DNA of 64,000 bases from Bradyrhizobium sp. 149 (GCF_023073915.1 NZ_JADPKK010000019.1:124001-188000), one strand, 5' to 3'; counted from the stretch's first letter, positions 8,012-18,299 are shown. Program-made: numbers and translations. Notes: generated by a model not told the origin, from the sequence alone.

Positions 8012-8908
8012 CTAGCGCTTAGCTCGCCTTTTCGTGACCTTTTTTGCGGCCTTTTTGGCACCCTTTTTGACAGCCTTCTTGGCGGTCTTTTTGGCTGCCT
8101 TCTTCTTCCCCGCTTTTTTGACGGTTTTCTTGATGGTTTTCTTGGCCGCCTTCTTGGCACCCGTCACGGCCTTCTTGGCCGCCTTCCTGGATTTGGCTGC
8201 CTTTTCGGCCGTCTTCGCCGGCTTTTTAGCCGATTTTTTGGCCGTCTTGGCCGGGGCCGCCTTGACCGCGCTCCGGGCGCGGGTCTTGCCATGAGTCTTG
8301 CCATGAGTCTTGGGCTCGACCGCCCCGAGCGCCAGGAGCTGGCGGTGGATGGCGCGGGTGACCTCGTCGATGGCCATCATGCCGTCGATGGTCGAGAGCT
8401 TCCGCCGCTCGGAATAATAGTGAATCAGCGGTTCCGTCTGGCTGCGGTAGCTGGCGAGTCGCTTGGTCAGGACCTCCGGAGTGTCATCGAGTCGGACCTC
8501 CTCCCCGCGCTCCCGCATCTGGGCGACGCGAGTTTCGACGCGGCTCAGGAGGGCGCTCTCGTTGACGCGGAGCTCGATCACGGCATCCAGCTTGAGGTGC
8601 TTGTGCTTGAGCAGTTCATCCAGCGCCTCGGCCTGCGGCACCGTGCGCGGAAAACCGTCGAGGATGAAACCGTTTCTGGCGTCCGGCTGATCGATCCGGT
8701 CGGAGATGATTCCGACCACGACATCGTCGGGCACGAGACCGCCGCTGGCCATGATCTCCTTGGCCTTGAGTCCGACCGGCGTTCCTGCCGCCACGGCGGC
8801 GCGCAACATCTCGCCGGTCGAGAGCTGGACGATACCATAGCGCTGCACCAGCAGCTGCGCCTGGGTCCCCTTGCCCGATCCCGGCGGTCCCAGAAGTATA
8901 ATTCTCAT
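8012..8908 (-). CDS. adk: Adenylate kinase with a lysine/alanine-rich, histone H1-like C-terminal tail
   Basis: Catalyses ATP + AMP = 2 ADP. Residues 1-195 form a complete short-LID adenylate kinase: P-loop GPPGSGKGT at 8-16, AMP-site segment [15 protein letters not shown] at 29-43, DGFPRT at 84-89, [15 protein letters not shown] at 113-127, and [14 protein letters not shown] at 141-154. The zinc-type LID cysteines are absent. Residues about 200-298 are a low-complexity basic tail built from KKAAKK/AKK units with almost no acidic residues. The start at 8908 ([10 protein letters not shown]) fixes the P-loop at the N-terminus; a longer frame adds 72 unrelated codons and is rejected. It follows secY, as in many spc operons. 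Confidence 0.95.
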   Translation of the reverse strand: MRIILLGPPGSGKGTQAQLLVQRYGIVQLSTGEMLRAAVAAGTPVGLKAKEIMASGGLVPDDVVVGIISDRIDQPDARNGFILDGFPRTVPQAEALDELLKHKHLKLDAVIELRVNESALLSRVETRVAQMRERGEEVRLDDTPEVLTKRLASYRSQTEPLIHYYSERRKLSTIDGMMAIDEVTRAIHRQLLALGAVEPKTHGKTHGKTRARSAVKAAPAKTAKKSAKKPAKTAEKAAKSRKAAKKAVTGAKKAAKKTIKKTVKKAGKKKAAKKTAKKAVKKGAKKAAKKVTKRRAKR

Positions 8909-9184
8909 CGGCGTACGCCCCCCGGATTGGTGAGCGATAGGTCGCGCACCTGTGTTCTGAAGTCCAATTACAGTGCAAATCATAATCGGCGCTGCACCGC
9001 TACCCATATCATAGGGGAGCAAATGGCCGGACGCCAAGGAGGCCTTTGAGATCAGTGATTGCGCTTGTGTGAGAGCGGCTCTGCCGATGCGACCGAATGG
9101 CCGGTTGGCCGTTCCTGCGGGCACCGCGCGTTGTCCGCGCGGCGAATCGGCGGCGCAGTCGCGCCGCCCGAGAGAACGCCGCGC
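8909..9184 (-). other. secY-adk spacer with a GC-rich hairpin
   Basis: 276 bp without a convincing gene. A perfect hairpin GGCGGCGC / GCGCCGCC with loop AGTC lies at 9149-9168, just past the secY stop. The rest shows no recognisable element. Confidence 0.4.
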
Positions 9185-10516
9185 TTAACGGCGGCGGCCG
9201 CGCAGCTTCGACTTCCGGATCAGGCCTTCGTACTGATGCGCAAGCAGATAGCCCTGCACCTGCGCCACGGTGTCCATGGTGACGCTGACGACGATCAGCA
9301 GCGACGTGCCGCCAAAGTAGAACGGCACCGACGCGTAGGAGATCAGGATTTCCGGGATCAAGCAGACGATCGCCAGATAGACCGCGCCGAGCACGGTGAT
9401 GCGCGACAGCACGTAGTCGATATATTCTGCGGTGCGCTCGCCTGGACGGATGCCCGGAATGAAGCCGCCGTGCTTCTTCAGATTGTCCGCGGTCTCGGTC
9501 GGATTGAACACGATCGCGGTGTAGAAGAACGCGAAGAACACGATCAGCGCCAGATACATGATCAGGAACAGCGGACGGCCGTGGCCGAGCTGGGTGTTGA
9601 TCCACTGGAACCATTCTGGCCCGCTGCCCGCGTTGAAGTTCGCAACCGTAGTCGGCAGCAGCAGCAGCGAGGACGCGAAGATCGGCGGGATCACGCCCGA
9701 GGTGTTGAGCTTGAGCGGCAGATGCGAGGACTGGCCTTCGAACATCTTGTTGCCGACCTGGCGCTTCGGATACTGGATCAAGAGCCGGCGCTGGGCGCGT
9801 TCCACAAACACGATGAATGCGATCACGGCCACCGCCATGATGATGACGACCAGGATCAGACCGGTCGACATGGCACCCTGACGACCGAGTTCGAGCATGT
9901 TGGCGAGCGCTGCGGGCAGCTCGGCGACGATGCCGGAGAGAATGATCAGGGAAATGCCGTTGCCGATGCCCCGCGAGGTGATCTGCTCGCCCAGCCACAT
10001 CAGGAACATAGTGCCGCCGGTCAGCGTGATCGCCGTGGACAGGCGGAAGAACATGCCGGGGTCGCTGACGACGTTGCCGGCGCCTTCGAGACCCACTGCG
10101 ATGCCGTAGGACTGGAACGCGGCCAGAATCACCGTGAGATAGCGGGTGTACTGGTTCAGCAGCTTGCGGCCGGACTCGCCTTCCTTCTTCAGCGCCTCGA
10201 GCTGGGGCGAGACGGTGGTCAGGAGCTGGATGATGATCGACGCCGAGATGTACGGCATGATGTTCAGCGCAAAGATCGCCATGCGGTGGATGCCGCCGCC
10301 GGCGAACATGTTGAACATGCCGAGGATGCCGCCCGCCTGGGAGCGGAACACCTGTTCCCAGATGTTGGGATCGATGCCGGGCAGCGGGATGTAGGTTCCG
10401 AGCCGATAAACGAGCAGCGCACCCAGGGTGAACCAGATGCGCTTCTTCAGTTCGTCGGCCTTGGCAAACGCGCCGAAATTGAGATTGGCTGCCAGTTGTT
10501 CCGCTGCAGAGGCCAT
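9185..10516 (-). CDS. secY: Preprotein translocase subunit SecY
   Basis: Central channel of the Sec translocon in the inner membrane, 443 residues, partner of SecE and SecG. The N-terminus is amphipathic (AEQLAANLNFGAFAKADELK), then RIWFTLGALLVYRLGTYIPLPGID begins the first transmembrane helix; ten hydrophobic helices can be traced. Conserved blocks include GIGNGISLIILSGIV and the cytoplasmic loop with FIPGIRPGERTAEYIDYVL, needed for SecA and ribosome contact. It lies between rplO and adk, the canonical spc operon position. Confidence 0.98.
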   Translation of the reverse strand: MASAAEQLAANLNFGAFAKADELKKRIWFTLGALLVYRLGTYIPLPGIDPNIWEQVFRSQAGGILGMFNMFAGGGIHRMAIFALNIMPYISASIIIQLLTTVSPQLEALKKEGESGRKLLNQYTRYLTVILAAFQSYGIAVGLEGAGNVVSDPGMFFRLSTAITLTGGTMFLMWLGEQITSRGIGNGISLIILSGIVAELPAALANMLELGRQGAMSTGLILVVIIMAVAVIAFIVFVERAQRRLLIQYPKRQVGNKMFEGQSSHLPLKLNTSGVIPPIFASSLLLLPTTVANFNAGSGPEWFQWINTQLGHGRPLFLIMYLALIVFFAFFYTAIVFNPTETADNLKKHGGFIPGIRPGERTAEYIDYVLSRITVLGAVYLAIVCLIPEILISYASVPFYFGGTSLLIVVSVTMDTVAQVQGYLLAHQYEGLIRKSKLRGRRR

Positions 10517-10636
10517 CTTGGACTTTCTCCCGCCGCTTTATGCGCCGTTATGCCCGCGGCCGGGCTACATTATACCGGACACCGGACATTATCTGGGGCT
10601 ACGGCTTCGATAAGTCCATCGTCCCGCATGCGTAAA

Positions 10637-10655
10637 GGCCCGCGAGCCGCGGGCC
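10637..10655 (-). terminator. Hairpin in the rplO-secY spacer
   Basis: Perfect 8-bp stem GGCCCGCG / CGCGGGCC with a 3-nt loop, 14 nt beyond the rplO stop. No T-run follows. Confidence 0.4.
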
Positions 10656-10668
10656 AATGACGCAGTTG

Positions 10669-11154
10669 TTACGCCGCCTCGCCTTCTTCCTTGGCAGGCG
10701 CGAGGATCTTCACCGAGCCGCCGGCCTTCTCGACCGCCGCGATCGCCGTCTTTGAGGCGCCGTGCACTTCGATGTTGAGCTTGGCCTTGAACTCACCGCG
10801 GCCGAGCAGCCGCAGGCCACCCTTGGCGCGGCGCAGCACGCCAGCCTTGACCAGGGATTCGACGTTCACGACGCTGCCAGTGTCGATCTTCTTGGCATCG
10901 ACCGCGTCCTGGAGCCGGTCGAGATTGATCTCGGCGAACTCGATGCGGAAGATGTTGTTGAAGCCGCGCTTGGGCAGACGGCGATGCAATGGCATCTGGC
11001 CGCCTTCGAAACCCTTGATGCGCACGCCGGAACGCGCGGTCTGGCCCTTGCCACCGCGGCCGGCCTGCTTGCCCTTGCCCGAACCAATGCCGCGGCCGAC
11101 GCGCATACGCTTCTTGCGCGAGCCGGCATTGTCGGCGATATCGCTGAGCTTCAT
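10669..11154 (-). CDS. rplO: 50S ribosomal protein L15
   Basis: Large-subunit protein, 161 residues, a late assembly protein on 23S rRNA. The glycine/arginine-rich N-terminal extension [20 protein letters not shown] and [20 protein letters not shown] are diagnostic, followed by the globular C-terminal domain with [17 protein letters not shown]. It lies upstream of secY and downstream of rpmD; a palindromic repeat sits in the rpmD-rplO spacer. Confidence 0.98.
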   Translation of the reverse strand: MKLSDIADNAGSRKKRMRVGRGIGSGKGKQAGRGGKGQTARSGVRIKGFEGGQMPLHRRLPKRGFNNIFRIEFAEINLDRLQDAVDAKKIDTGSVVNVESLVKAGVLRRAKGGLRLLGRGEFKAKLNIEVHGASKTAIAAVEKAGGSVKILAPAKEEGEAA

Positions 11155-11174
11155 CGCCCTGCTCCTTGTTTCTT

Positions 11175-11223
11175 GCGCATGACCTTCACCGAAAACGGGT
11201 CCCCGCTTTTCGGGATCGTGCGC
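11175..11223. repeat. REP-like palindromic element inside the spc operon
   Basis: About 49 bp between rpmD and rplO. The core CCGAAAACGGG-TC-CCCGCTTTTCGG forms a stem with a single bulged C, and the outer arms GCGCATGACC / GGATCGTGCGC are partly complementary. From memory, it resembles the GCATGATC...GATCATGC palindromes common between Bradyrhizobium genes, in a diverged copy. Confidence 0.6.
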
Positions 11224-11229
11224 CTTTGC

Positions 11230-11436
11230 TTACTTCTCGTCGACGATGCGAACGAGATGGTGAACTTTCAAGATCATGCCACGGACCGCCGGAGTGTCCG
11301 GCAGTTCGCTGGTGCGGCCGATCTTGTTGAGCTTGAGCCCGATCAGCGTCGAACGCTGCGAGTGATGGCGGCGGATCGCGCTGCCGGTCTGCTCGAGCTT
11401 GATCGTCTTTGCGGTCGTAACGGCACTCTTGGCCAT
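11230..11436 (-). CDS. rpmD: 50S ribosomal protein L30
   Basis: Small large-subunit protein, 68 residues. [39 protein letters not shown] and [14 protein letters not shown] are the conserved family segments. It is encoded 25 bp after rpsE in normal spc order. The alphaproteobacterial form is slightly longer at the N-terminus than the E. coli protein. Confidence 0.97.
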   Translation of the reverse strand: MAKSAVTTAKTIKLEQTGSAIRRHHSQRSTLIGLKLNKIGRTSELPDTPAVRGMILKVHHLVRIVDEK

Positions 11437-11461
11437 GAAAGTCTACTCCGAAAAGCTTCCG

Positions 11462-12049
11462 TTATTCGGCAGCCGCCTCGGCGTCGCCACCGATACGGCG
11501 GGACTGGAGGGTGGACACCTTGATGTTGCGGCGGGCAGCGACCGAGCGCGGCGAATCCTGATGCTTCAGCGCGTCGAAGGTCGCGCGAACCATGTTGTAC
11601 GGGTTCGACGAGCCGATCGACTTCGCGACCACGTCCTGAACGCCGAGCGTCTCGAACACCGCGCGCATCGGACCGCCGGCGATGATGCCGGTACCGGCCG
11701 GAGCCGCGCGCAGATAAACACGGCCCGCGCCATGACGGCCAGCGATGTCGTGATGCAGCGTGCGGCCCTCGCGCAACGAGACGCGGGTCAGGTTTCGCTT
11801 GGCGGATTCGGTTGCCTTGCGGATCGCCTCAGGCACTTCGCGCGCCTTACCGTGACCGAAGCCGGCGCGGCCCTTCTGATCGCCGATCACGACCAGCGCC
11901 GCGAAACCGAAGCGCTTGCCGCCCTTGACGACCTTGGCGACGCGATTGATGTGGACGAGCTTGTCGACGAACTCGCTGTCGCGCTCTTCCCTGCGTTCAC
12001 GTCCGCCGCCGCGTTGATCGCGTCCACCACGTTGTTCGCGTTCTGCCAT
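11462..12049 (-). CDS. rpsE: 30S ribosomal protein S5
   Basis: Small-subunit protein important for decoding fidelity, 195 residues. An Arg/Glu/Gly-rich N-terminal extension (about residues 1-25) precedes the double-stranded-RNA-binding-like domain: [20 protein letters not shown] (the spectinomycin-loop region, intact), [19 protein letters not shown], and later [17 protein letters not shown]. It lies between rplR and rpmD. Confidence 0.98.
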   Translation of the reverse strand: MAEREQRGGRDQRGGGRERREERDSEFVDKLVHINRVAKVVKGGKRFGFAALVVIGDQKGRAGFGHGKAREVPEAIRKATESAKRNLTRVSLREGRTLHHDIAGRHGAGRVYLRAAPAGTGIIAGGPMRAVFETLGVQDVVAKSIGSSNPYNMVRATFDALKHQDSPRSVAARRNIKVSTLQSRRIGGDAEAAAE

Positions 12050-12096
12050 GGTTTTTCCAGTCCTTCAGAGGCTTACGCCTCAATCCTCAAATTCTG

Positions 12097-12459
12097 TTAG
12101 AAGCTCAGCCCGCTCTCACGCGCCGCGTCGGCAAGAGCCTTGACGCGCCCGTGATAGAGATAGCTGCCGCGATCGAACACGACTTCCTTGACACCCTTCT
12201 CGGCGGCGCGCTCGGCCAGCAGCTTGCCGACCGCCTTTGCCGCATCGATGTCGGCGCCGGTCTTGCCGCCATCGCGCATCGACTTCTCGAGCGACGAGGC
12301 AGAGGCCAGCGTCTCGCCCTTCAGGTCGTCGATGACCTGGGCGTAGATGTGCTTGGACGAGCGGAACACCGACAGGCGCGGACGGCCGCCACCCGAGCGG
12401 CGCAGCTTCAACCGTACACTGCGCTTGCGCCGGGCATTCGTAATCTTGGCTTTCGACAT
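12097..12459 (-). CDS. rplR: 50S ribosomal protein L18
   Basis: 5S rRNA-binding protein of the central protuberance, 120 residues. Conserved [40 protein letters not shown] and the C-terminal [20 protein letters not shown] are present. It is encoded 11 bp downstream of rplF and 47 bp upstream of rpsE. Confidence 0.98.
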   Translation of the reverse strand: MSKAKITNARRKRSVRLKLRRSGGGRPRLSVFRSSKHIYAQVIDDLKGETLASASSLEKSMRDGGKTGADIDAAKAVGKLLAERAAEKGVKEVVFDRGSYLYHGRVKALADAARESGLSF

Positions 12460-12470
12460 GACCGGCTCCG

Positions 12471-13004
12471 TTACTTCTTCTTGCCTTCCTTGCGGAAGAT
12501 GAATTCGCCAACATACTTCACGCCCTTGCCCTTGTAGGGCTCCGGCGGACGATAGGAGCGAATTTCGGCGGCGACCTGGCCGACGCGCTGGATGTCGCTA
12601 CCGGTCACCGTGATCTCGGTCGGCTTCGGCACGGTGATCGTGATCCCTTCCGGGATCGCGTAGACCACGTCGTGGCTGTAGCCGAGCGCGAGCTGCAGGT
12701 TCTTGCCCTGCAGCGCGGCGCGGTAACCGACGCCGGTGATTTCGAGCTTCTTCTCGAAGCCCTTGGTGACGCCTTCGACCAGATTCGCGACCTGAGCGCG
12801 AGCGGTTCCGTACAAGGCCCGCGCGCGGTTGGTCTCGACCCGCGGGTTCACCTTGACCTGGCCGTTGTCGAGCTTCACCTCGACGTCGTTATGGACGACG
12901 AACTGAAGTTGACCCTTCGGCCCCTTCATCTTGACGGTCTGCCCGTCGACGGTCGCGGTTACACCCGACGGCACCGCAACCGGCCTTTTGCCAACACGTG
13001 ACAT
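12471..13004 (-). CDS. rplF: 50S ribosomal protein L6
   Basis: Large-subunit protein near the GTPase-associated centre, 177 residues, with two repeated domains. [15 protein letters not shown] opens the protein; [19 protein letters not shown] links the halves; the C-terminal signature [14 protein letters not shown] is intact. It lies between rpsH (16 bp upstream) and rplR. Confidence 0.98.
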   Translation of the reverse strand: MSRVGKRPVAVPSGVTATVDGQTVKMKGPKGQLQFVVHNDVEVKLDNGQVKVNPRVETNRARALYGTARAQVANLVEGVTKGFEKKLEITGVGYRAALQGKNLQLALGYSHDVVYAIPEGITITVPKPTEITVTGSDIQRVGQVAAEIRSYRPPEPYKGKGVKYVGEFIFRKEGKKK

Positions 13005-13020
13005 GGATCAAAAATCCTTC

Positions 13021-13419
13021 TCAGAACACCGTGAAGAGAACTTCACCGCCCACATTCGCTTCACGCGCACTGTGGTCGGCCATGATTCCCTTCGGCGTCG
13101 ACAATACCGAAATGCCGAGTCCGTTATTGACCCGCGGCAGGTTCTTCACCGAGGCGTAAACGCGACGCCCGGGCTTGGAGACACGCTCGATCTCGCGGAT
13201 AACGGGCTCGCCGTCGAAATACTTCAGTTCGATCTCGATCTCGCTGCGGCCCGAGGAGTGCTCAAGCGTGGCGTAACCGCGGATGTAGCCCTCGCTCTTC
13301 AGCACCTCGAGGACGTTCTCGCGCATCTTCGAGCCAGGCGTGGAGACCTTGTTCTTGGCACGCATCTGCGCGTTGCGGATGCGGGTGATCAGATCGCTGA
13401 TTGGATCGTGCGTAGACAT
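13021..13419 (-). CDS. rpsH: 30S ribosomal protein S8
   Basis: Primary 16S rRNA-binding protein of the platform, 132 residues; in E. coli it also represses the spc operon by binding its m[23 protein letters not shown] and the C-terminal [20 protein letters not shown] are typical. Whether the autoregulatory site exists near the rplE start here is not resolved. It is encoded 14 bp downstream of rpsN. Confidence 0.98.
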   Translation of the reverse strand: MSTHDPISDLITRIRNAQMRAKNKVSTPGSKMRENVLEVLKSEGYIRGYATLEHSSGRSEIEIELKYFDGEPVIREIERVSKPGRRVYASVKNLPRVNNGLGISVLSTPKGIMADHSAREANVGGEVLFTVF

Positions 13420-13433
13420 TTAAACGACCCTCC

Positions 13434-13739
13434 TTACCAGCTGGACTTCACGAGGCCCGGGACCATGCCCTTGGAGCCAAGGTCCCGCATTGCGATGCGG
13501 GACAGTTTGGTCAAGCGATAGTTCGAGCGCGAACGGCCCGACAGCTCGCAACGCAGACGGATGCGGGTCGCCGATGAATTGCGCGGCATTTCAGCCAGCT
13601 TCAGGGTCGCGGCGAACCGCTCCTCCATCGGCAGCGTCTTGTCGGCGATGATCGCCTTCAACCGCTCGCGCTTCGGGGCGGCGTTCTTCGTCATCCGCTT
13701 GCGCCGGTTGTTCTTCTCGATTGAACTCTTCTTTGCCAT
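13434..13739 (-). CDS. rpsN: 30S ribosomal protein S14 (zinc-independent long form)
   Basis: Small-subunit head protein, 101 residues, the usual length of the zinc-free form. The CxxC pairs of the short zinc-binding type are absent. NNRRKRMTKNAAPKRERLKA and the C-terminal LSRIAMRDLGSKGMVPGLVK are diagnostic. It lies between rplE and rpsH. Confidence 0.98.
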   Translation of the reverse strand: MAKKSSIEKNNRRKRMTKNAAPKRERLKAIIADKTLPMEERFAATLKLAEMPRNSSATRIRLRCELSGRSRSNYRLTKLSRIAMRDLGSKGMVPGLVKSSW

Positions 13740-13785
13740 GCTTGGCTCCTGGGTATCCGCGTTTGAGAGGCTTTAGGTCAGCGTC

Positions 13786-14335
<550 letters not shown>

Positions 14336-14343
<8 letters not shown>

Positions 14344-14650
14344 CGATCTCAGCTCCCGAGCTCTTGGCGATGCGGACCTTCTTGCCGTCCGCCAGAATCT
14401 TGAATCCGACGCGGGTCGGCTTTCCGTCCTTCCCGACATACGCGATGTTGGACAGTTGGATCGGCGACTCCTTCGAGATGATGCCGCCCTCCTGGGCCTG
14501 CGTCTGCTTCTGGTGACGCTTGACCATGTTGATGCCGCGCACGAGCGCCGTGCCGGCATCGGGACGCACTTCGAACACCTCGCCGGTGCGGCCCTTGTCG
14601 CGGCCGGTCAGCACGACGACCTTGTCGCCCTTGCGGATCTTCGCAGCCAT
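14336..14650 (-). CDS. rplX: 50S ribosomal protein L24
   Basis: Assembly-initiator protein of the large subunit, 104 residues, with a KOW motif: [20 protein letters not shown] then [20 protein letters not shown]. The C-terminal part [20 protein letters not shown] is typical. The ATG overlaps the rplN stop codon by one base (TGATG on the coding strand), and the 3' end overlaps rplE, so the three genes are translationally linked. Confidence 0.97.
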
Positions 14651-15018
14651 CACAGCACCTCCGGCGCGAGCGAGATGATCTTCATGTGGTTCTTCGCGCG
14701 CAGCTCGCGCGGCACGGGCCCGAAGATACGGGTGCCGACCGGCTCGGACTGGTTGTTGATCAGAACGGCGGCGTTGCGGTCGAAGCGGATGACCGAACCG
14801 TCGGCGCGGCGGATGTCCTTGCGGACGCGCACCACGACGGCCTTCATCACGTCGCCCTTCTTCACCTTGCCACGCGGAATCGCTTCCTTGATCGAAACGA
14901 CGATGATGTCGCCGATCGTGGCGTAGCGGCGCTTGGAGCCTCCGAGCACCTTGATACACATGACACGGCGTGCGCCAGAATTATCGGCCACGTCGAGGTT
15001 GGTCTGCATCTGAATCAT
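14650..15018 (-). CDS. rplN: 50S ribosomal protein L14
   Basis: Large-subunit protein at the interface with 16S rRNA (bridge B8), 122 residues. [40 protein letters not shown] and the C-terminal [13 protein letters not shown] are diagnostic. The start at 15018 is the family start; the 17 in-frame codons upstream do not match L14. Confidence 0.98.
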   Translation of the reverse strand: MIQMQTNLDVADNSGARRVMCIKVLGGSKRRYATIGDIIVVSIKEAIPRGKVKKGDVMKAVVVRVRKDIRRADGSVIRFDRNAAVLINNQSEPVGTRIFGPVPRELRAKNHMKIISLAPEVL

Positions 15019-15101
15019 TGATGCACCTCGTCCTCTTCTCTTTGCGCCAGCCCAGCCGGCGCTCAACATTTCCCTGAAGTCAGTCGGCTAAAGCCAACAG
15101 A

Positions 15102-15350
15102 TCAGGCGCTTTTCTTGTGTTCGCCCCGGATCACGACCCAGCGCTTCAACTTCGAAATCGGCTTCGATTCCTCGATCCACACCATATCGCCCGGCTTGAA
15201 CTCGTTGCTCTCGTCGTGCGCGTGGTAGTTCTTCGAACGGCGGATCGTCTTCTTGTAGATCGGGTGCGTGAAGCGGCGATCGACGCGCACCACGATGGTC
15301 TTGGCTTGCTTGTCGCTGACGACCACGCCCTGCAAAGTACGTTTCGGCAT
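15102..15350 (-). CDS. rpsQ: 30S ribosomal protein S17
   Basis: Primary 16S rRNA-binding protein of OB fold, 82 residues. [40 protein letters not shown] and [19 protein letters not shown] match the family closely. The start at 15350 is the conserved MPKRTL; an upstream in-frame extension of 23 codons is rejected. It is encoded 13 bp after rpmC. Confidence 0.97.
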   Translation of the reverse strand: MPKRTLQGVVVSDKQAKTIVVRVDRRFTHPIYKKTIRRSKNYHAHDESNEFKPGDMVWIEESKPISKLKRWVVIRGEHKKSA

Positions 15351-15363
15351 CTTCGTAAGCCTC

Positions 15364-15570
15364 TTACTTCTTCTTCGCGCGCGTCTGCGCGGCGACGGTC
15401 TTGATCCGGGCGATGTCACGGCGGGCCTCGCGCAGGCGCGAGGTGTTCTCGAGCTGCCCGGTGGCGCGCTGGAAGCGCAGGTTGAAGCGCTCCTTCTTCA
15501 GGTTCAGGATGGCGTCATCCTGCTGATCGGGGCTCATCGCGCGGATGTCTTCGATTTTCATCTGGGCCAT
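15364..15570 (-). CDS. rpmC: 50S ribosomal protein L29
   Basis: Large-subunit protein near the tunnel exit, which with L23 forms the docking site for trigger factor and SRP; 68 residues. Conserved [14 protein letters not shown] and [20 protein letters not shown] are present. Two ATGs compete. The one at 15576 overlaps the rplP stop but leaves only 2 bases after GGAG; the one at 15570 has the ideal 8-base spacing and gives the usual [10 protein letters not shown] start, so it is chosen. Confidence 0.95.
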   Translation of the reverse strand: MAQMKIEDIRAMSPDQQDDAILNLKKERFNLRFQRATGQLENTSRLREARRDIARIKTVAAQTRAKKK

Positions 15571-15575
15571 GGCCA

Positions 15576-15989
15576 TTACTCCGCAATGCGCTCGACGAAG
15601 CGCGTCTTGATCGGCAGCTTGGCTGCCGCCAGGGTCAGCGCTTCACGCGCCGTCTGGGTGTTGACGCCGTCGATCTCGAACAGCACCCGGCCCGGCTTGA
15701 CGCGCGCGACCCACAGTTCCGGCGCGCCCTTGCCGGAGCCCATGCGGACTTCAGCAGGTTTCTTCGACACGGGAACGTCGGGGAATATGCGGATCCAGAC
15801 GCGGCCGGCGCGCTTCATGTGGCGGGTGAGCGCGCGGCGAGCGGCTTCGATCTGGCGCGCGGTGACGCGCTCAGGCTCGGTCGCCTTCAGGCCGAACTGG
15901 CCGAACGCCAACGTCGCGCCCGAAGACGCAACGCCGTGGATACGGCCCTTATGCGCCTTCCGGAACTTCGTTTTCTTAGGTTGCATCAT
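15576..15989 (-). CDS. rplP: 50S ribosomal protein L16
   Basis: Large-subunit protein at the A-site tRNA elbow, 137 residues. [40 protein letters not shown] and the loop [20 protein letters not shown] are conserved. It is encoded 32 bp after rpsC and directly before rpmC. Confidence 0.98.
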   Translation of the reverse strand: MMQPKKTKFRKAHKGRIHGVASSGATLAFGQFGLKATEPERVTARQIEAARRALTRHMKRAGRVWIRIFPDVPVSKKPAEVRMGSGKGAPELWVARVKPGRVLFEIDGVNTQTAREALTLAAAKLPIKTRFVERIAE

Positions 15990-16021
15990 GGCTTCAAGCC
16001 CTCAAATTCTCTGTGCTGGCG

Positions 16022-16747
16022 TCAGGCTGCAGCGTTGTCACGGCGCTGCCGGCCGCCGCGATCGCCGCCGCCACCAGTCTCACCTTCGGCCATTCTCTTG
16101 TCTTGGGCCATCGGATCGTGCTCGAGGATCTCGCCCTTGAAGATCCAGACCTTGACACCGCAGGTGCCAAAGGTCGTGAACGCGGTCGCAACGCCGTAGT
16201 CGATGTCTGCGCGCAGCGTGTGCAGCGGCACGCGACCTTCGCGATACCATTCCATGCGCGCGATTTCCGCACCGCCCAGACGACCCGAGCAGTTGATGCG
16301 GATGCCTTCCGCGCCGAGACGCATCGCCGACTGCACGGCGCGCTTCATGGCGCGGCGGAACGCCACGCGGCGCTCCAGCTGCTGCGCGATCGACTCGGCC
16401 ACCAGCGTCGCATCGAGCTCCGGCTTGCGGATCTCGACGATGTTGATGACGACGTCGGACGAGGTAATGTCCGCCACCTTCTTGCGCAGCTTGTCGATGT
16501 CGGCGCCCTTCTTGCCGATCACCACGCCCGGGCGAGCCGAGTGGATGGTGACGCGGCACTTCTTGTGCGGACGCTCGATCACGATGCGGGCAACGGCGGC
16601 CTGCTTGAGCTCCTTGTGCAGGATCTCACGGATCTTGACGTCCTCGTGCAGCAGCTTGCCGTATTCCTGCTTGCCGGCGAACCAGCGGGAATCCCACGTA
16701 CGGTTGATGCCGAGACGCAGACCGATCGGATTGATCTTTTGACCCAT
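16022..16747 (-). CDS. rpsC: 30S ribosomal protein S3
   Basis: mRNA-entry channel protein with helicase role on the 30S, 241 residues. The N-terminal [20 protein letters not shown], the KH-domain GXXG-type motif in [18 protein letters not shown], and the C-terminal [16 protein letters not shown] are all present. The tail after residue 215 is glycine/arginine-rich, a common alphaproteobacterial extension. It lies between rplV and rplP. Confidence 0.98.
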   Translation of the reverse strand: MGQKINPIGLRLGINRTWDSRWFAGKQEYGKLLHEDVKIREILHKELKQAAVARIVIERPHKKCRVTIHSARPGVVIGKKGADIDKLRKKVADITSSDVVINIVEIRKPELDATLVAESIAQQLERRVAFRRAMKRAVQSAMRLGAEGIRINCSGRLGGAEIARMEWYREGRVPLHTLRADIDYGVATAFTTFGTCGVKVWIFKGEILEHDPMAQDKRMAEGETGGGGDRGGRQRRDNAAA

Positions 16748-16765
16748 CGTGTTCTCCTGCGTCCC

Positions 16766-17152
16766 TTAAGCCGCTGCTTCGGCTTCGACCTGACGAACGA
16801 TGATCGTCAGCTGTGAAAATGGTTTGTAGACACGACCCGAACGGCCACGGCCGCGGGCCGCAAAGCGCTTCATCACGAGGCCGTTGCCGACGAAGGCCTG
16901 CGCCACGACGAGATCGTCGACGTCGAGGTCGTGGTTGTTCTCGGCGTTGGCAATAGCCGATTCCAGGCACTTCTTCACGTCAACCGCGATCCGCTTGCGC
17001 GAAAACTGCAGGTCGGCGAGCGCAGCAGCGGCCTTCCGGCCGCGAATGAGCTGGGCGACCAGGTTGAGCTTCTGCGGGCTCACCCGCAGCATCCGGGCGA
17101 CCGCCTTGGCCTCGTTCTCGGCGAGGCTCCGTTCGCGCTTAGGTTTGCTCAT
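16766..17152 (-). CDS. rplV: 50S ribosomal protein L22
   Basis: Lines the narrowest part of the nascent-peptide tunnel; 128 residues. [40 protein letters not shown] and the beta-hairpin region [20 protein letters not shown] are intact with no macrolide-type insertion visible. It is encoded between rpsS and rpsC. Confidence 0.98.
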
Positions 17153-17162
17153 CGTTTAATCC

Positions 17163-17441
17163 TCAAGCCTTCTTGGCTTTCTTGTCCCCGGAGTGGCCAT
17201 GGAAGGTCCGGGTCGGCGAGAACTCGCCGAACTTGTGACCGACCATTTCCTCGTTGACGGCCACCGGGACGTGCTTCTGACCGTTGTAGACACCGAAGGT
17301 CAGGCCGACGAATTGCGGCAGGATCGTCGAGCGACGGCTCCAGATCTTGATGACGTCGTGACGGCCGGACGAGCGCGCGGCGTCTGCCTTCTTGAGCAGA
17401 GAACCCTCGACGAACGGGCCTTTCCAGACTGAACGAACCAT
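17163..17441 (-). CDS. rpsS: 30S ribosomal protein S19
   Basis: Head protein of the small subunit that forms a complex with S13; 92 residues. [40 protein letters not shown] and [20 protein letters not shown] are the family signature. It lies between rplB and rplV. Confidence 0.98.
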   Translation of the reverse strand: MVRSVWKGPFVEGSLLKKADAARSSGRHDVIKIWSRRSTILPQFVGLTFGVYNGQKHVPVAVNEEMVGHKFGEFSPTRTFHGHSGDKKAKKA

Positions 17442-17453
17442 GTCCGGCGTTCC

Positions 17454-18287
17454 TTACTTCTTCCGCTTGTGGCGGCTTAGGAGAATGAATTTGTTGGTCG
17501 ACTTGTTGGATCGGGTCTTCTTGCCCTTGGTCGGCTTGCCCCACGGAGTGACCGGGTGGCGACCGCCCGAGGTACGACCTTCACCACCGCCGTGCGGATG
17601 GTCGATCGGGTTCATCGAAACGCCGCGGTTGTGCGGCTTGCGGCCCAGCCAACGGTTGCGGCCGGCCTTGCCGATCGAGGTGTTCATATGATCCGGGTTC
17701 GACACCGCGCCGATCGTGCCGCGACAACGGCCGTGCACGAGGCGCTGCTCGCCCGAATTCAGGCGGACGATCACGTAGTCCTGGTCGCGACCGACGAGCT
17801 GGGCGTAGGTGCCCGCGGAACGGGCGAGCTGGCCGCCCTTCCCGATCTTGACCTCGATGTTGTGGATGATCGTGCCGACCGGCATGTTGCCGAGCGGCAT
17901 GACATTGCCGGGCTTCACGTCGACATAGTTGCCGGCAACGACGGAATCGCCGACGGCCAGGCGCTGCGGCGCCAGGATATAGGCCTGGGTGCCGTCTTCG
18001 TACTTGACCAGCGCGATGAACGCGGTGCGGTTCGGATCATACTCCAGCCGCTCGACCGTCGCGGGCGCATCAACCTTGTCGCGCTTGAAATCGACGGTAC
18101 GCAGCGTCCGCTTATGACCGCCGCCGCGGAAGCGCACCGTGATGCGACCGGTGTTGTTGCGGCCGCCAGAGGAGTGCTTGCCTTCGGTGAGCGCCTTGAC
18201 CGGCTTGCCCTTGTAGAGCGCCGAACGATCGACCATGACCAGCTGGCGCTGGCCCGGCGTCGTGGGATTGAATGTCTTCAGTGCCAT
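17454..18287 (-). CDS. rplB: 50S ribosomal protein L2
   Basis: Highly conserved protein needed for subunit association and peptidyl-transferase function; 277 residues. [20 protein letters not shown] starts the chain, the RNA-binding core carries [20 protein letters not shown], and the C-terminal [20 protein letters not shown] with its essential histidine is intact. It is encoded 12 bp after rplW. Confidence 0.99.
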   Translation of the reverse strand: MALKTFNPTTPGQRQLVMVDRSALYKGKPVKALTEGKHSSGGRNNTGRITVRFRGGGHKRTLRTVDFKRDKVDAPATVERLEYDPNRTAFIALVKYEDGTQAYILAPQRLAVGDSVVAGNYVDVKPGNVMPLGNMPVGTIIHNIEVKIGKGGQLARSAGTYAQLVGRDQDYVIVRLNSGEQRLVHGRCRGTIGAVSNPDHMNTSIGKAGRNRWLGRKPHNRGVSMNPIDHPHGGGEGRTSGGRHPVTPWGKPTKGKKTRSNKSTNKFILLSRHKRKK

Positions 18288-18299
18288 CGTCGTACGACC

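Noticed and set aside
8909-9124. 72-codon upstream extension of adk
   Set aside because: It precedes the conserved [15 protein letters not shown] start and has no similarity to adenylate kinase.
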